Shown here piece after piece: positions 22,191-32,854 of a DNA stretch of 64,000 nucleotides. Numbering within the stretch: position 1 is the stretch's first letter; every line of letters begins with the position of its first letter. The translations under genes and the position numbers were made by a program. The DNA is taken from NCBI GenBank assembly GCA_030248225.1, contig JASANE010012370.1:1-64000 (forward strand), read 5' to 3'. The notes under the pieces were generated by a model that was not told the DNA's origin, searched no databases, and was given only the letters and a program-made list of their open reading frames with translations. The DNA comes from Trileptium ribeirensis. Lineage: Eukaryota > Nematoda > Enoplea > Enoplida > Thoracostomopsidae.

Positions 22191-22599
22191 TAGAAGCCAG
22201 AGATGTGGGATTGTCCAAAATCCAACCAACTTACCAGTAAAGTCCAGACAGCTGGACTAAATACATAAATTCTGACAAAAATAGAAGTTTGTGACTTCTG
22301 AAGTTTGATATTTCAAATTAAGAAATCTCTCGGACAATGTGCATGTCCACAAAGATAATTTAAAAATATGAATATTCCCTGAATTTTCATGGTATATACA
22401 TCGTTTAAATATTTTTGTTCAGACTATGGCATAGACCTGAAAGCAATATAGCCAACTGGAGTTGTTAAACAAATCACGTTTGTATGAGCTGAATGAGCTA
22501 AACCGTTGGAAATCACTGATGAAATTTCCTTTCTGGATTCTATGTAATCAAAGCAAGGTATCCAGCGCACCGAAAAACCTGCATATAAGCTATGCTTTA

Positions 22600-23000
22600 T
22601 GCCCTGTTAGCAGTATATAACCAGGCAAATGAAAACTGATTACATTCTGGATATCGAGTTCCTCGGCGATAAAGCGGCCCAGAGAGTGGCACAACGAAAA
22701 CATGATGTTGAGCAAAGTTGGAGATACCATGACCTAATTCCGGGCAGCCCCTGGAAACCTGTGTCGCGCAATATAAGCTGTGAAACACACGAAACCGTGT
22801 TTCCAGAAACGGCGAAGGACGCTTAAAAACTAGCTTTGCCATTTTGACCCGGAACATGGAGTAACATTCAACTAAACGGCACAAAAATGAAAAAAAAATT
22901 GTCGGAACCAATCCAAACGAGGCGGAGATATAGGTTACACCGACAGGCAAGAAATTTTCACAATGACAATTTCCTAGATAGCGCCCTCAGTGGAAACGGA
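22600..23000 (+). repeat. Dispersed repeat, matches 8.78-9.10 kb
   Basis: Ordered matches to 8780-9095 are clearest at 22745-23000 (CCTGTGTCGCG, TTTTGACCC, CATTCAACTAAA, GAAATTTTCACAAT, TAGCGCCCTCAGTGGAAAC). TGGATATCGAGTTC near 22645 recalls the unit at 8338. Open frames on both strands here are not conserved between the copies, so they are unlikely to be coding. Confidence 0.5.
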
Positions 23001-23248
23001 AGCATTTTGAGGTTCCAACTAAACCTGGGAAGGTCACCTGAAGTACCTTCGTCTCGTTGGCATAAGGCAAATATATACGTTAAAATTGACCTCCTAAATG
23101 CACAATATGTACGTGCAACGACAAAAGCTCTTCTGAAAAGGTCATAGGAAAACATATCTGCAAATAGTGTATTCTTCCATCTACATATAAATTGTCCGTG
23201 AATTATCAACTAGTAAAATTTTGCAACTACTTACCCGAGGCGAAAGCA

Positions 23249-23325
23249 GGATATCTGGATTATATATCCGGATATGCCGATGCCACGAATAATATCCGGA
23301 TATAAAATCGTATCCGAATATCAGC
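23249..23325. repeat. Cluster of ATATCCGGATAT palindromes
   Basis: Within about 75 bases the words GGATATCTGGATTATAT, TATATCCGGATATG, AATATCCGGATATA and TATCCGAATATC follow one another. Each is or contains a near-palindrome around CCGG. Such clusters occur in subterminal regions of hAT-like elements, but no termini were found. Confidence 0.45.
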
Positions 23326-23924
23326 TTTTTTTGCCCTTCACTAGCGGATGAATGGAATAATTCTTTTGTGGTACCACCATACTCACTCTTCCCGGGTTAT
23401 CTGGGAAGCGAGAGCTTGTCCAGTTAAAGCTAAAGGGTGAGATACGCTCAGTACTCATAAATAGGTAAGAATAAACTACTGAACAGCCGTATTATTTGTG
23501 TAGCAAAAAAATTTAGTTAACAATCTGGATGCAACTGAATTACCACACTAGCTTTGACGACGATAATGCAAATAAAAACTCTTCGCACACTCATTAAATC
23601 AATATAGGTTCTAGCAACCCTGTCGCATAATATAACTGTAATAAGTTTGAAATTTTACTGGCCCTGCCGGGACTTCAACGAACTAACGGCTGTATTAACT
23701 TTGAAACCGTAACCGTATAAGCACAGTTCTTGCAGGAAAAAGACACTACGACCGTTGCGCTGAGCTGGTCTTAAATACGTGTTACCTAACTTATAGGGGT
23801 CTACCTGTCCTTTCAATATATTCATGTTTGAGCTTAATGCTGAATCAAGAAATCGTTACAGAATTAAGTTCTGCTTTACTCAAAAAACTTCTCGTGTTTG
23901 TGTCTAGGATTCATTGTAAATACT

Positions 23925-24045
23925 GGGATCTCCAAATTAGGGGGGGTGGTTCCCCTGGCATTTTTCGGTTCCCCCTGGTTCAGAACAGGTGCCCCCCCGG
24001 TTCATGCCCCCTGGCAAAATTTTCAGCGAATGGAGAGCTCAGTAA
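23925..24045 (-). repeat. Inverted copy of the 9.4-9.7 kb repeat
   Basis: Starts CTCCAAATTAGGGGGGG and continues GGCATTTTTCGGTTCCCCC, GGTTCAGAACAGGTGCCCC, CCGGTTCATGCCCC, CTGGCAAAATTTTCAG(C/T)GAATGGAGAG. These are the complement of the blocks at 9370-9720 in reverse order, with the internal 9420-9600 part missing here. Confidence 0.6.
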
Positions 24046-24251
24046 ATATATACCTAAAATGCGGCCGACAGTTTCAATAGATTGCAGCATAAGGGTATCC
24101 TAGTTGGTGATCTACCAATCCTGCCCATGAGCCCTGCAAGATAGCTGTGTCCTTTAATTATCTGAATGCATTGTCCTATGTTGTTTTGTTCACAGTTTGA
24201 GTAAATATATACTAAGGTACCGTCGCATTTGGCACTATAACGAACTTTTTT

Positions 24252-24699
24252 GGAGTCTTTTCGGTTATCCCCCCAGCCCGAATTTCGTCAATTTTGAAGT
24301 TACAGATATAATTTTGATACCAATCGATTCAGCTCAATGATCTGGTTCAGAAAATACCCATTTCACCCACATCCCTGACAAAATTTTTTTACGGTTTTTG
24401 AGGTCCCAATGGTTCCCTTGGGAACCCAAAAATTTTTTTCTTGGTCATATTGGGTATCATTCGACTCGGCTTGATGAGGCAAGTCGATTAGTGTGTAATT
24501 TTTTGAAATCTATCCCACCGTTAGAAAGTTATGAGAAAATTGGGACCTCAAAAAATCGAAAAAAAATTTTGTCAGGGATGTGGGTAAAATGGGCATTTTC
24601 TGAACCAGCTCATCGAGTTGAATCGATTAGTATCAAAATTTTATCTGTAACTTCAAAATTGACGAAATTCTGGCTGGGGGGGATAACCAAAAAGACCCC
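24252..24699. repeat. Large imperfect inverted repeat (~160-bp arms)
   Basis: The left arm 24252-24409 reads GGAGTCTTTT, GGTTATCCCCCCAG, TGACGAAATT in complement, and so on to TTTTGAGGTCCCAA. The right arm 24540-24699 is its reverse complement, from TTGGGACCTCAAAAA to AAAAGACCCC, with small mismatches. The 130-base spacer itself starts with the palindrome GGTTCCCTTGGGAACC (24411-24426). Transcribed, it would form a long hairpin. The 147-codon plus-strand frame at 24398-24841 is an accidental reading of the right arm. Confidence 0.85.
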
Positions 24700-24841
24700 T
24701 TTTTTGTTGGCCTGCACATGGCAAAATATTTACATCTTCGTCAACCCTTTCTATGCATCCACTGTTTATGATAGTTATGAGGTAATTCCTAGAAATATCA
24801 ATGATAGGATAAGGGCCAATGAACAAATTCTTATTCTTTAA

Positions 24842-26450
24842 TTGGCTAACTCATCAGATACGTATCTCATTTCCTGGAATATTACGGTGTCCACATAATG
24901 TGAACCTTGTTCATAGACGAAAGCTTTTATAAAACCGTCTTACATTGTTCTATCAGGTATGAATTTACTGTGATGCAACTCAATAATCGCAGAACAGATT
25001 GGCTGTCAGAAAAATGTAAAATCTATACATTTTTCTACGAATTCTTCTGACTACCCATTCTTCGTTGCATGATAAAATAGCAAACAATGCTGCTCGGAAG
25101 ATTGTTCCGTGGCACCTAAGTTGCATCTATAAAAAGTTTCCTCAATTACAACTCTTGCTACGGATACTTTAGTTGGGTTTCTTTCAATCACGGAACCGCC
25201 TTTGTAAAAAAACACTATTATTGTCTTCTCTGTTGAGTCTCACTGCTGAGTAATGATCCATGAGATGAAAACTGATACTGAAGCGTTTATTACTAAATAT
25301 TTTTCGAATTCTATGGCTACTAGAAAAGTTCGGAATTGGAACATTTTGTCTCTTTGCTTCACAAGCCATATATCCTAGGTTTGTGTTGTGTTCCTCACGA
25401 AAGACTATCTCTACTCAATGCAACCCATACAGAGCAATACCAAAAATCATTGTCTGTTGGAACTAAGTTTAATATTACTTCTGAAACTGTGTTGGTATTG
25501 ATGTTAAACATCCAGTTGCCATAAAGCAGACACACCTTTGTACTTTTGACAATTTCTTGCTATAAGCCCTTAATTTTAGCATATGCCACCAAACAATTGA
25601 GCCATAGCCGATAACTAGCACCACAGATCTATCTTACTGAATTCGGAGATGGAGAAGCAATAGCTTCGGAATCGAAGAATTCTCACTAGACCGCACTATG
25701 GTGAAAAAGATGGACGTCCGTTTATTTGTTTTCTCTGTAAACTGAACTTCGTTATCTCAACGTAATTCGATATAGACGTGTGAGGGCTCATATGAAAGCT
25801 ACTATACTCTAGATGTGCCTTTTTAAAATTTTATTCCGATTCAATTCACACACGTCCCACCAAAGCGGTCAAAGGGGGTACCCAGAGGTACATGGCTAAA
25901 ACGGGCCATTTTTGCTCATAACTCGGCAATCCTTGAGCCCGATTTGAATCATTTTGATATCGAAATATGTGTCCTAGGAAGCTTTATTTATGAGTATATA
26001 AATTGTTTTGGTCGGGTCTCTATGGGGCATGGGTAACTTTAGCAAATGGGCAAATTTCCAAAATTTTGGTCAAACTTTGTCGAGGTGTAGCTATGTAACC
26101 ATTCAAGATATTCAAACGAATTTTGGTGTGTGGACAGAGCTACTACGGGACTACCTGTATGGTATATTTGATGCAGGACCCCTGGGTCAATTAGCATTTG
26201 AGGCCAAATATGGGCCCGACGCCATATATATAGTCATCCGTGACATTACCACTTCTAACGGTATATTAATAGATTTCTGGCGCAAAACATGTTCACATGG
26301 GTTTTCGTGGGTGCTGGTTTCAAATTTTCACTTTATTTAAACGTATCTCTTCGTGTAGATGTAGTTATAGCAATGGGTGAGACAAGGCGAGTGGTGCGAA
26401 AGGGATGAGTGTCATGCGGTCTGTAGCAAATTCTGTCTATGTTTTCCGTG
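24842..26450. other. Intergenic, no gene seen
   Basis: Mostly AT-rich. The 110-codon plus-strand frame at 26008-26340 lies in a stretch rich in GGGCAAAT/AAATTTCC words and shows no domain. Near 25700 there is GATGGACGTCCGTTT, distantly like the AAGCG-start repeat, but too short to assign. Confidence 0.35.
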
Positions 26451-26459
26451 CTTTTGTTA

Positions 26460-26510
26460 AGATTCCTATATATGTATATATATATTTAGATTACATACAT
26501 ATATATGTTG
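26460..26510. repeat. TATATG microsatellite
   Basis: Alternating TATATATG / CATATATA runs on both sides of a short spacer (CCTATATATGTATATATATA ... ACATACATATATATG), able to form a weak hairpin. Confidence 0.7.
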
Positions 26511-26778
26511 TTCACGATTCGTAAGCAGTTCTGAGGTAGAATTAACGCTGTTAGAGTGCGTATTACATGTCTGACTATCAGTTTTGCTGCATCTATGCCT
26601 TGTTGAACATCAGATTAATAAATATTTTTGGTGAATTGCATCTTTGGTTCGTAACAGCAATATATTTTTAATGAGTTGTGCCATCGTATGTTAACGTTAC
26701 TGTATGAATTCTTCGAATTCATACACTTGGCATGTGAAGATCCTAGTATAGCAGCAACATGGCAGATGGTCTAAGACA

Positions 26779-26989
26779 TCACGTCTTGCTGACGGCTGTC
26801 CTAATTAACATAAAGGCTTTAATGACGCGAATGACTACGTAGTCAATATGTGTTTTAAATCTTAACTTTTTGTCTATGATAACTCCTAAAAATTTAACTT
26901 GGCTATAGTTGCTCAACGAATGTCCGTTTAGTAATAGAATTCCATTAAGGCTAGACACTCTCTTGCTTGAAAAGTAAACTATATCATAC
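26779..26989 (-). pseudogene. LINE reverse-transcriptase relic, downstream half
   Basis: The minus-strand reading includes VKFLGVIIDKKLRFKTHI, typical of the region just after the RT catalytic core (thumb) in LINE elements. Before it come DIVYFSSKR and GILLLNGHSL. Together with 28143-28376 it forms one RT fragment now split by the element at 26998-28134. Removing the element and one copy of the 8-bp duplication restores one reading frame across the junction (ALSINVQ|RYDIVYFSSK), as expected for RT between motifs C and D. The fragment ends at about 26779 without a full ORF2, so it was already dead or truncated. Confidence 0.8.
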
Positions 26990-26997
26990 CTCTGTAC

Positions 26998-28134
26998 CAG
27001 GGAATAACCGGAACCAAAATTTACCGGAACCGGAACCAGCAACCGGAACCGTCCATTTAAACCGGATCCGGAACCGGAACCTGGTCTTCGAAATTTATAT
27101 ATAGTAAAACAGATGATAGAAGAAATGAAGGTATAGTGGATTTAAAATGCATTAAAAATAACTTTTACATTAAACTTAAGGTTTTGCGATGGTATTATTG
27201 CCTTTCTGAAACTTTAAAGACACTGAGGAAGCTAATAATGTTTATTTATCGATCAAATATGTCGATTTTTGGACACCCAGAGCAAAAATGCCTTCCACTA
27301 TACACCATTGCAAATACTGCGTCAAATCGAATATGCTTACAAAGCTTGGAGCGTAGAATACACACTTTCGCTCTGTCTCCAGTCGCCTCCCTTTACTACA
27401 CATACGTTTGTTGTATGTTCTTCTGTAGGAAACTTAAAATTATTGGTTTATATGATTCTAAGAGAAAATAATAGATAGAAGGTAATTTTCTGATCAGTGG
27501 TCAGAGACACTGTTTAGGCTAGCGTTGGACAAACAGTGCCCGTCAGTTACATCATAATGATGATAACTTTCTAATCAGAATGCTATAAATAAGACACACT
27601 GTGATGCTGCTCGCACAGTTTCAATAAATACAGTTCATTGCCAAGAAAGCAGTTTCTAGCTGCGTTGCAGATAACGTTAGTTTACTTCAATTTAGACTGA
27701 TTTACCAAGTTTACAAGCGCGCTGGCGGGTGCTTGACGCAATTTGTTAGCCAAGCCTACCCTAAGTACTTCTGCGTAAGCCATACTCTGTTACCGAGTTG
27801 GACCGGTTTAATTCAAACGTATCCCACAGACTTCTGGATGCGTAAAATAGCTGCTACAAGGAAAAATTCCTGCTCAAATTATGTGCCCTACTTACGTTTT
27901 ACACGGCAAATTGGTTAGTTAATCTTTTCTTTTGCTTGGTTGTATCGGAGCTTGATCATTGTATAATATATATTACATATGTTTGGATTACAGGATAAAG
28001 AAAAAACGTGGAAAATTTCAAACAAAAATTTTAAACCGGAATTCCGGTTCCGGTATGGTTTTTGCCCTTTGCCGGAACCGGAACCGGAACACGATTTTCG
28101 CCGGAACCGGAACCGGAATTCCGGTTACTCCCTG
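26998..28134. mobile_element. hAT-type DNA transposon, 1,137 bp, non-autonomous
   Basis: Ends are CAGGGAATAACCGGAACC at the left and, in complement, CAGGGAGTAACCGGAATT at the right. CTCTGTAC is repeated immediately outside at 26990-26997 and 28135-28142. An 8-bp duplication plus CAGGG termini is the hAT signature. Both subterminal regions are packed with CCGGAA / TTCCGG words, plausible transposase-binding repeats. The insertion splits a LINE RT frame, which independently confirms its limits. No full transposase fits in 1.1 kb; a possible remnant lies at 27269-27478. A related end is at 14244-14440. Confidence 0.9.
27269..27478 (+). pseudogene. Possible remnant of hAT transposase C-terminus
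   Basis: The frame contains TPLQILRQIEYAYKAWSVEY, then TLSLC, and ends ILRENNR about 35 residues later. hAT dimerisation regions typically read (F)PxLxxIAxxxL...(S)VExxFS...LxxLREN. The spacing and order are right, but conserved positions are few and the frame is short. It lies inside an element whose termini are independently of hAT type, which makes the reading more plausible. It could still be chance. Confidence 0.3.
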
Positions 28135-28142
28135 CTCTGTAC

Positions 28143-28376
28143 ATTAATGCTGAGAGCAAAGTTTGAGCACCAACAACAAGACACTTTGTCAATCGCTGCG
28201 TGTACACAACTGCATCGCAAGCCAATTTTATCACATGCATGTACATCATCAGAGTATATATATGTAGAGAATACCTTCAAAAGGCTATGCATGACTATAT
28301 TCCAAATATGCGGCGACAAATCAGCTCCTTGAGGACAGCACTTATTTATTTTCAGTGACACTACTAGCGCCTAACT
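28143..28376 (-). pseudogene. LINE reverse-transcriptase relic, upstream half
   Basis: The minus-strand reading contains CCPQGADLSPHIWNIVMHSL, the RT motif B (usually GxPQGGxLSPxLWN), then TYIYSDDVHA, the motif C position with catalytic YADD altered to YSDD. Next is WCSNFALSIN, matching the WC...GLxIN block of jockey/R1-type LINEs. An in-frame stop lies upstream at about 28374, and motif A was not found beyond it. It continues in frame into 26779-26989 once the hAT-type insertion is removed. Confidence 0.8.
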
Positions 28377-29060
28377 AACGGGAGAAACACCAGTAATAAG
28401 TCCTTAATCCACAAATACCTCAGATTGTCAATATCTAACTTCTGCAGGTTTCTGTATATATCTACTATTTCTACCAGATAAGCATGTTGATTACCATGCA
28501 GGTTGTCTACCATAGTCTTTTATATGGCAATCAACACTTCTCTAAAGACTTTTAAGAAGGAATACATACAAATTGGCCCAAATATGTCGCCTCCTCATAG
28601 CTGTTCTCCTGGTTTGGGTATGAAAACTACTCGTAATTATGTAGACGCCATGGAAATATATATGCTGCCAGAGTAAAAAAATCGTTATTTTTACCAAACT
28701 TTTACTACCCCCAAAATGACGCAAATTTCCAATTTTCATATTTTCAACATGTTCACTGATAGCCTTGAAGTGGGTTCTTAATATAACCTTAAAACCGTAA
28801 TTTTAGAATATTAGCTGGTACTCTGCAAATATCTACGCTTTGAGTAATAGTCAAAAATTGAAAATTTTGCCTCCTAGAAAAATCCGATTTTTCGACTTGT
28901 GTGAAAAATATTCACCGATAAGGGAGCCACACATGACCGATTATAGCTTGAAAAGTTTAGGCTTGCCGATTGAGCAAGGTTTTTGGTCCCCGTGGTACTA
29001 TTTCTCTCTGGTCAAACGAATTGCATTCAGATTGTTAATTCTAAAATATAGTCGTGTCAA
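28377..29060. other. Intergenic, no gene seen
   Basis: Lies between the RT relic and the first PHD-finger LINE. The stretch at 28650-28760 has AT-rich words (CCCCCAAAATGACGCAAATTTCC, given in part) vaguely like the repeat at 32570-32850, too diverged to assign. Confidence 0.3.
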
Positions 29061-29077
29061 ATATATAATCGCTTATA

Positions 29078-29955
29078 ATGTCTCAACGCACAGCCACTAG
29101 ATCTACATCTGAAAATGCTGACGCCGATGTTCCCTGTTATGAACCGGAGTGTACGTCTCGTGTTATCAAAACAACGAATGGCGATATCGCAATTTCCTGC
29201 CGGTTTTGTTGCCGTACCTTTCATCGAAAGTGTGCCGGCGTATCAGCAGCTCCAGCAGGTGAGCTAGCAAAAAGCAATAATCAAGTTTCATGGGATTGCT
29301 CGCATTGTTCACCAAAAGTTCGAGGTATCTTAAACGCCGCTGCTCAATGTGAACACAAGATCGAAGCTTTAACGCAGCGAGTCGAAAAGCTTGAATCATC
29401 CGTAGCCAAGAACACCAGCGCGGTCGGACTAACTGGTGTCGACCTGGTGAAAGAGCTGAGAGAGATCGAATATCGTAAGCGAAATCTTATGGTGTTTTGG
29501 CTTAAGGAACCATCAGGTGAAAACGGATTGGACAGAAAGGCACATGACACTGAAACCGTTGAGGATCTTCTAAAAACAATGAAGCTCCAGACCGGAACCG
29601 GCGAGTCGATATCCAGGTTAAAGTGGTTCCTCATATACGCAAGAAGCAGGGGCCACGTCCTCGGCCAATGTAAATAAATTTTGCTACCGCTGAACAAAAA
29701 GCTCGTGTTTTGTCCAAAACTTTGTTGTTGAAAAATTCAAAATATGAGAAAGTTAGTATTCAGGACGACCTAACCAAAAACCAAATCGCTGCTGAGAAAT
29801 AGCTGCTTGCTAATCATAGGAAATCAAGCCAAGCAAATAAGGTTGCTTCTGTTCGAAACGGGCGTCTGGTAATAGGGGCTAAAGATTATGTCCCCAGGTC
29901 AAGCGTGGTAACCAGTGACAAGGTAGAAGCCAATCCGGTCCCTTTAGATCAGTGA
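29078..29955 (+). pseudogene. LINE ORF1 (PHD finger), interrupted
   Basis: The first 199 codons are open. PHD zinc ligands are at C20, C25, C41, C44, H49, C52, C74 and C77, the C4HC3 order, although the first pair is spaced by four residues instead of two. A short coiled coil follows at about 90-112 (HKIEALTQRVEKLESSV), then RKRNLMVFWLKE, matching the (R/K)xNLxxxGLPE segment of LINE ORF1 proteins. After the stop near 29677 the protein continues in another frame (ATAEQKARVLSKTLLLKNS), has an internal TAG at about 29801 and ends at TGA about 29955. ORF1 proteins bind the element RNA. Confidence 0.8.
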
Positions 29956-30163
29956 TGACAACAGAGCCTTCTTACTATGTTTCTTTTGGTTTACCTGTTA
30001 ACACATCTAATGTTTTTACACAATATGCTTTGTTTCACACAAATGTATCAAATGTTTTTACACATCATGCTTTGTTTCAAGGTCGAGCCGACATTGGCTG
30101 TAAAAGCGAAGCATTTCATCTAATCGTAATTATTTTTGTACCAATTTAAATTATCAACCTAGT

Positions 30164-30930
30164 ATGCTTAACTGTGTTTTATTTAATGCCAGAAGAATAG
30201 TCAACAAGTTGCATTTACTTAAAGCTTATGTATCAACCAGCAACCTGGACGTTGTGGCAGTGTGTGAGTCGTGGGGCCGGATGGGTATCTCCGATGTCAT
30301 GCTGAGTTTACCTGGCTTTTCTATGTTTCGCGCTGACCGCTCCACTTGCCTTGGTGGCGGCGTCATTTTATACATCGCAAATTCCCTCACGCCAACACCA
30401 ACTAAAGTTGTGGACACCGAGGGTTACGACGATATAATTGCCGCAAACATAGCTCTTCGACGTGGCGATGCTTTAACCACACTTTGCATATATCGTTCTC
30501 CGACAAACAGCAGTGAACAAAACTTACGTCTGTACAATATTCTTCGAAAATACTCAAGCACCACCTCACATATATTAGTTTTAGGTGACTTTAACTTTCG
30601 GGACATCGATTGGATCAACGGAACATGGCCTACACAGTGCGACAACTTCGTGTCATCTATAAACGATACTGGTCTGGTTCAGCATGTTGCAGTGCCGACA
30701 CGCCAAACGGTGACTTTTGATTTAGTCTTCTCAAATGAAGATCACATGGTATATACATAACGTGCGTGAAGAACCTGGCCTCGGCAATAGTGATCACTTC
30801 ATGGTAGTATTTGAACTATGTCTTTATACCGTTGTGGTGAGAAAGCCGCCAGCGTGTCGTAAGGTAACTATTGGCGTACCGACTGGGATCGGGCCCGACG
30901 TTGCATTTCGGATATCGTTGAGTCTAGAGA
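30164..30930 (+). pseudogene. LINE ORF2 endonuclease domain, broken
   Basis: APE-type endonuclease of ORF2, which nicks target DNA for priming. Visible motifs: LNCVLFNARRIVNK (N of the active site), VVAVCESWG (catalytic E), TLCIYRSP, LVLGDFNFRDIDW (the D and N of GDFN) and TFDLVFSN. The frame then shifts near 30750, and the final catalytic block continues in the other frame as LGNSDHFMV, with the conserved S-D-H. So the active-site residues persist, but not in one frame. Confidence 0.85.
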
Positions 30931-31109
30931 AACACTAAAAAATTTCGACACGACAATTGTATAGGATAACACACTAGCTGCAATACAGCATGCTATTTTA
31001 GAGTGTGCCCCTCATCTACACGAACGTAAGGCAAGTCGTGCGCCATGGACGAACAGTGCTATGCGTGATGTCGAGCGCCGCCGCCAGAATGCATTGAAAG
31101 CGTATATAC

Positions 31110-32518
31110 CAACGAACATACTCTGCTGCAGCTGAGCAAAGGTACAAACTTCTTTGCAGCGAACTAGTTGTGGTAACAAATCGAGCAATATGGCAATATG
31201 AAAAGAAGCTGGTAAGCAATATAAAAACAGACCCTAAATCTTTCTGGAAATACGCAAACGCCAATCAACGAACCCATACGATCGTTGGCCCGATATGCAG
31301 ACCTGACGGGTCGTTTGCAAACAATGAAAGTGAATCAGCTACATTGTTAAATGAATTCTTCTCCTCTGTCTTCGTTCGCGAGGAGACTGATAATCTACCT
31401 GAGTTTTTCTACAAAACAAACGACCGTTTAACTACGGTTGACTTTACATGTGACGAAATCATACAGACAATAAAGAAAATGAAAACTACCGGAGCTGCTG
31501 GCCCAGATGCAATCAACAACTACACACTGCAACAATGCGCCGAAGTCTTGTCACCATATCTCAGCCACCACTTTCGATTATCGCTTTGAAACTGTCTAGT
31601 ACCTGCAGTTTGGCTTCATGCAGTGGTCATCCCTATACATAAAAGCGGTTCAAAGCACAAAGCTAGTAATTTCCGTCCAATAAGCTTAACTTCATGTGTA
31701 TGCAAGGTGATGGAACGAATCATTCGCAACAATTAGTAGCGTTTTCCGTTGAACGAAAGCTTTGGAATAAGTCGCAGTATCGATTCGTTGCCAAAAAGTC
31801 CACCGAATTACAACTCCTTGACTACTTAAACTCTTTGACTTCTATAATTGACGACGGTGATTCGGCTGACGTCGTTTAACTTGACTTTAAGAAAGCTTTT
31901 GATCGCGTACCACACAAACACCTCCTGCAGAAATGAAGTAGGTATGGGATTGACCAACCGTTACTTGATTGGTTTGGAGCTTTCCTCAAACGCAATGTGT
32001 AGTAATCAATGGCTATACGTCGAATCCTACCCTGTGTTGTCTGGAGTTCCACAAGGGTCTGTCATCGGTTCTGTTCTGTTTCTTTTCTATATCAATGATC
32101 TAAACGACAACGTGTTCAGCGAGGTATGGATGTTCGCGGACGACACAAAACTAATGCGACGTATCCATCGGGTATTCATTCGATTGACAGTATGGGTCTA
32201 GAAGGTGATCTTGCATCAATTTGGGAATGGTCAAAGCTATGGTTGTCAGAGTTCAACGTTACAAAATTTGCAGTTATGGACTTCGGCTGTCATAATACAA
32301 ATGAGTCTTACACTCTGAACAACATTTTGCTCCTCGTTCAGCAATCTGTCTCAGACCTTGGAGTGATAGTTTCTGACAATCTTAAGGCGTCTGCTCATTG
32401 TGCTCGTGTCACTGCCGCCGCCCACAATGTGCTGCGACTAATGGCAAGAACGTGGCGATATTGGGATAAACACACGTTTCTAACTCTTTACATCGCTCTA
32501 AAGTTGTACGTAATTTAA
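31110..32518 (+). pseudogene. LINE ORF2 reverse-transcriptase domain, broken
   Basis: The linker and RT can be followed across several frames. Blocks are SNIKTDPKSFWKYANANQ, then TTGAAGPDAINN; after a TGA, VVIPIHKSGSKHKASNFRPI; after a frameshift, RFVAKKSTELQLLDYLNS; after a TAA, LDFKKAFDRVPH (motif A); then SGVPQGSVIGSVLFLFYIND (motif B) and WMFADDTKL (motif C, catalytic DD kept), and finally SVSDLGVIVSDNLKASAHC. At least four in-frame stops and three frame changes make it non-functional. The copy ends at about 32518, before the usual end of ORF2. Confidence 0.88.
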
Positions 32519-32569
32519 AAAATTTTGCAAATATCATTTCAAACATTGTTAATAATCATCATCAGTACT

Positions 32570-32850
32570 GACAAAACATTTAAATTGTGGACCATACGTT
32601 TTGACGCTCCGAGGTCTCAGGGGGTAGACGGGGTCGGTGGCGTAAAGGCCTTGGGGAGGTTCTCCAGGTGGTGCTGAAAACGTTGACCAATTCCTCCCGC
32701 CCAACCTCAGAGGAATCATTTTTGTCAATTTCACCCCCATTTTGCCATTTTTCAACATATTTTTGGTGAACAGTGAATGCAACGCTCTAGTGAACATCAC
32801 ATTAACTAAACGTTGGTTGAGCTATCTCGAAGCAATTGCTCGGATACAGA
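32570..32850 (+). repeat. Dispersed repeat (GACGCTCCG type), copy 1
   Basis: Key words: TTTTGACGCTCCGAGGTCTC, AAGGCCTTGGGGAGG, GAAAACGTTGACCAATTCC, TTTTTGTCAATTTCACCCCC, TTTTTGGTGAACAGTGAATG, TTGAGCTATCTCGAAGCAA and GCTCGGATAC. The same order appears at 57670-57930 (plus) and, in part, inverted at 58985-59285. It starts about 50 bases after the truncated LINE and continues directly into the repeat at 32855. Minus-strand frame 32549-32800 is not conserved and not coding. Confidence 0.7.
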
Positions 32851-32854
32851 CTGG

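Larger units (their letters stand above)
29078..32518 (+). mobile_element. Decayed CR1-like LINE with PHD-finger ORF1
   Basis: Contains in order an ORF1 with a PHD finger, an APE-type endonuclease and a reverse transcriptase, the layout of CR1-type non-LTR retrotransposons that carry a zinc finger in ORF1. Many stops and frameshifts show that it is dead. It breaks off at about 32518, shortly after the RT thumb region, and runs directly into the dispersed repeat at 32570. It is the same type as the LINE at 37287-41342, but clearly diverged from it, so the two represent different subfamilies. Confidence 0.88.

Noticed and set aside
24398..24841. 147-codon plus-strand open frame
   Set aside because: Most of it is one arm of an inverted repeat plus AT-rich flank; no domain and no codon bias.
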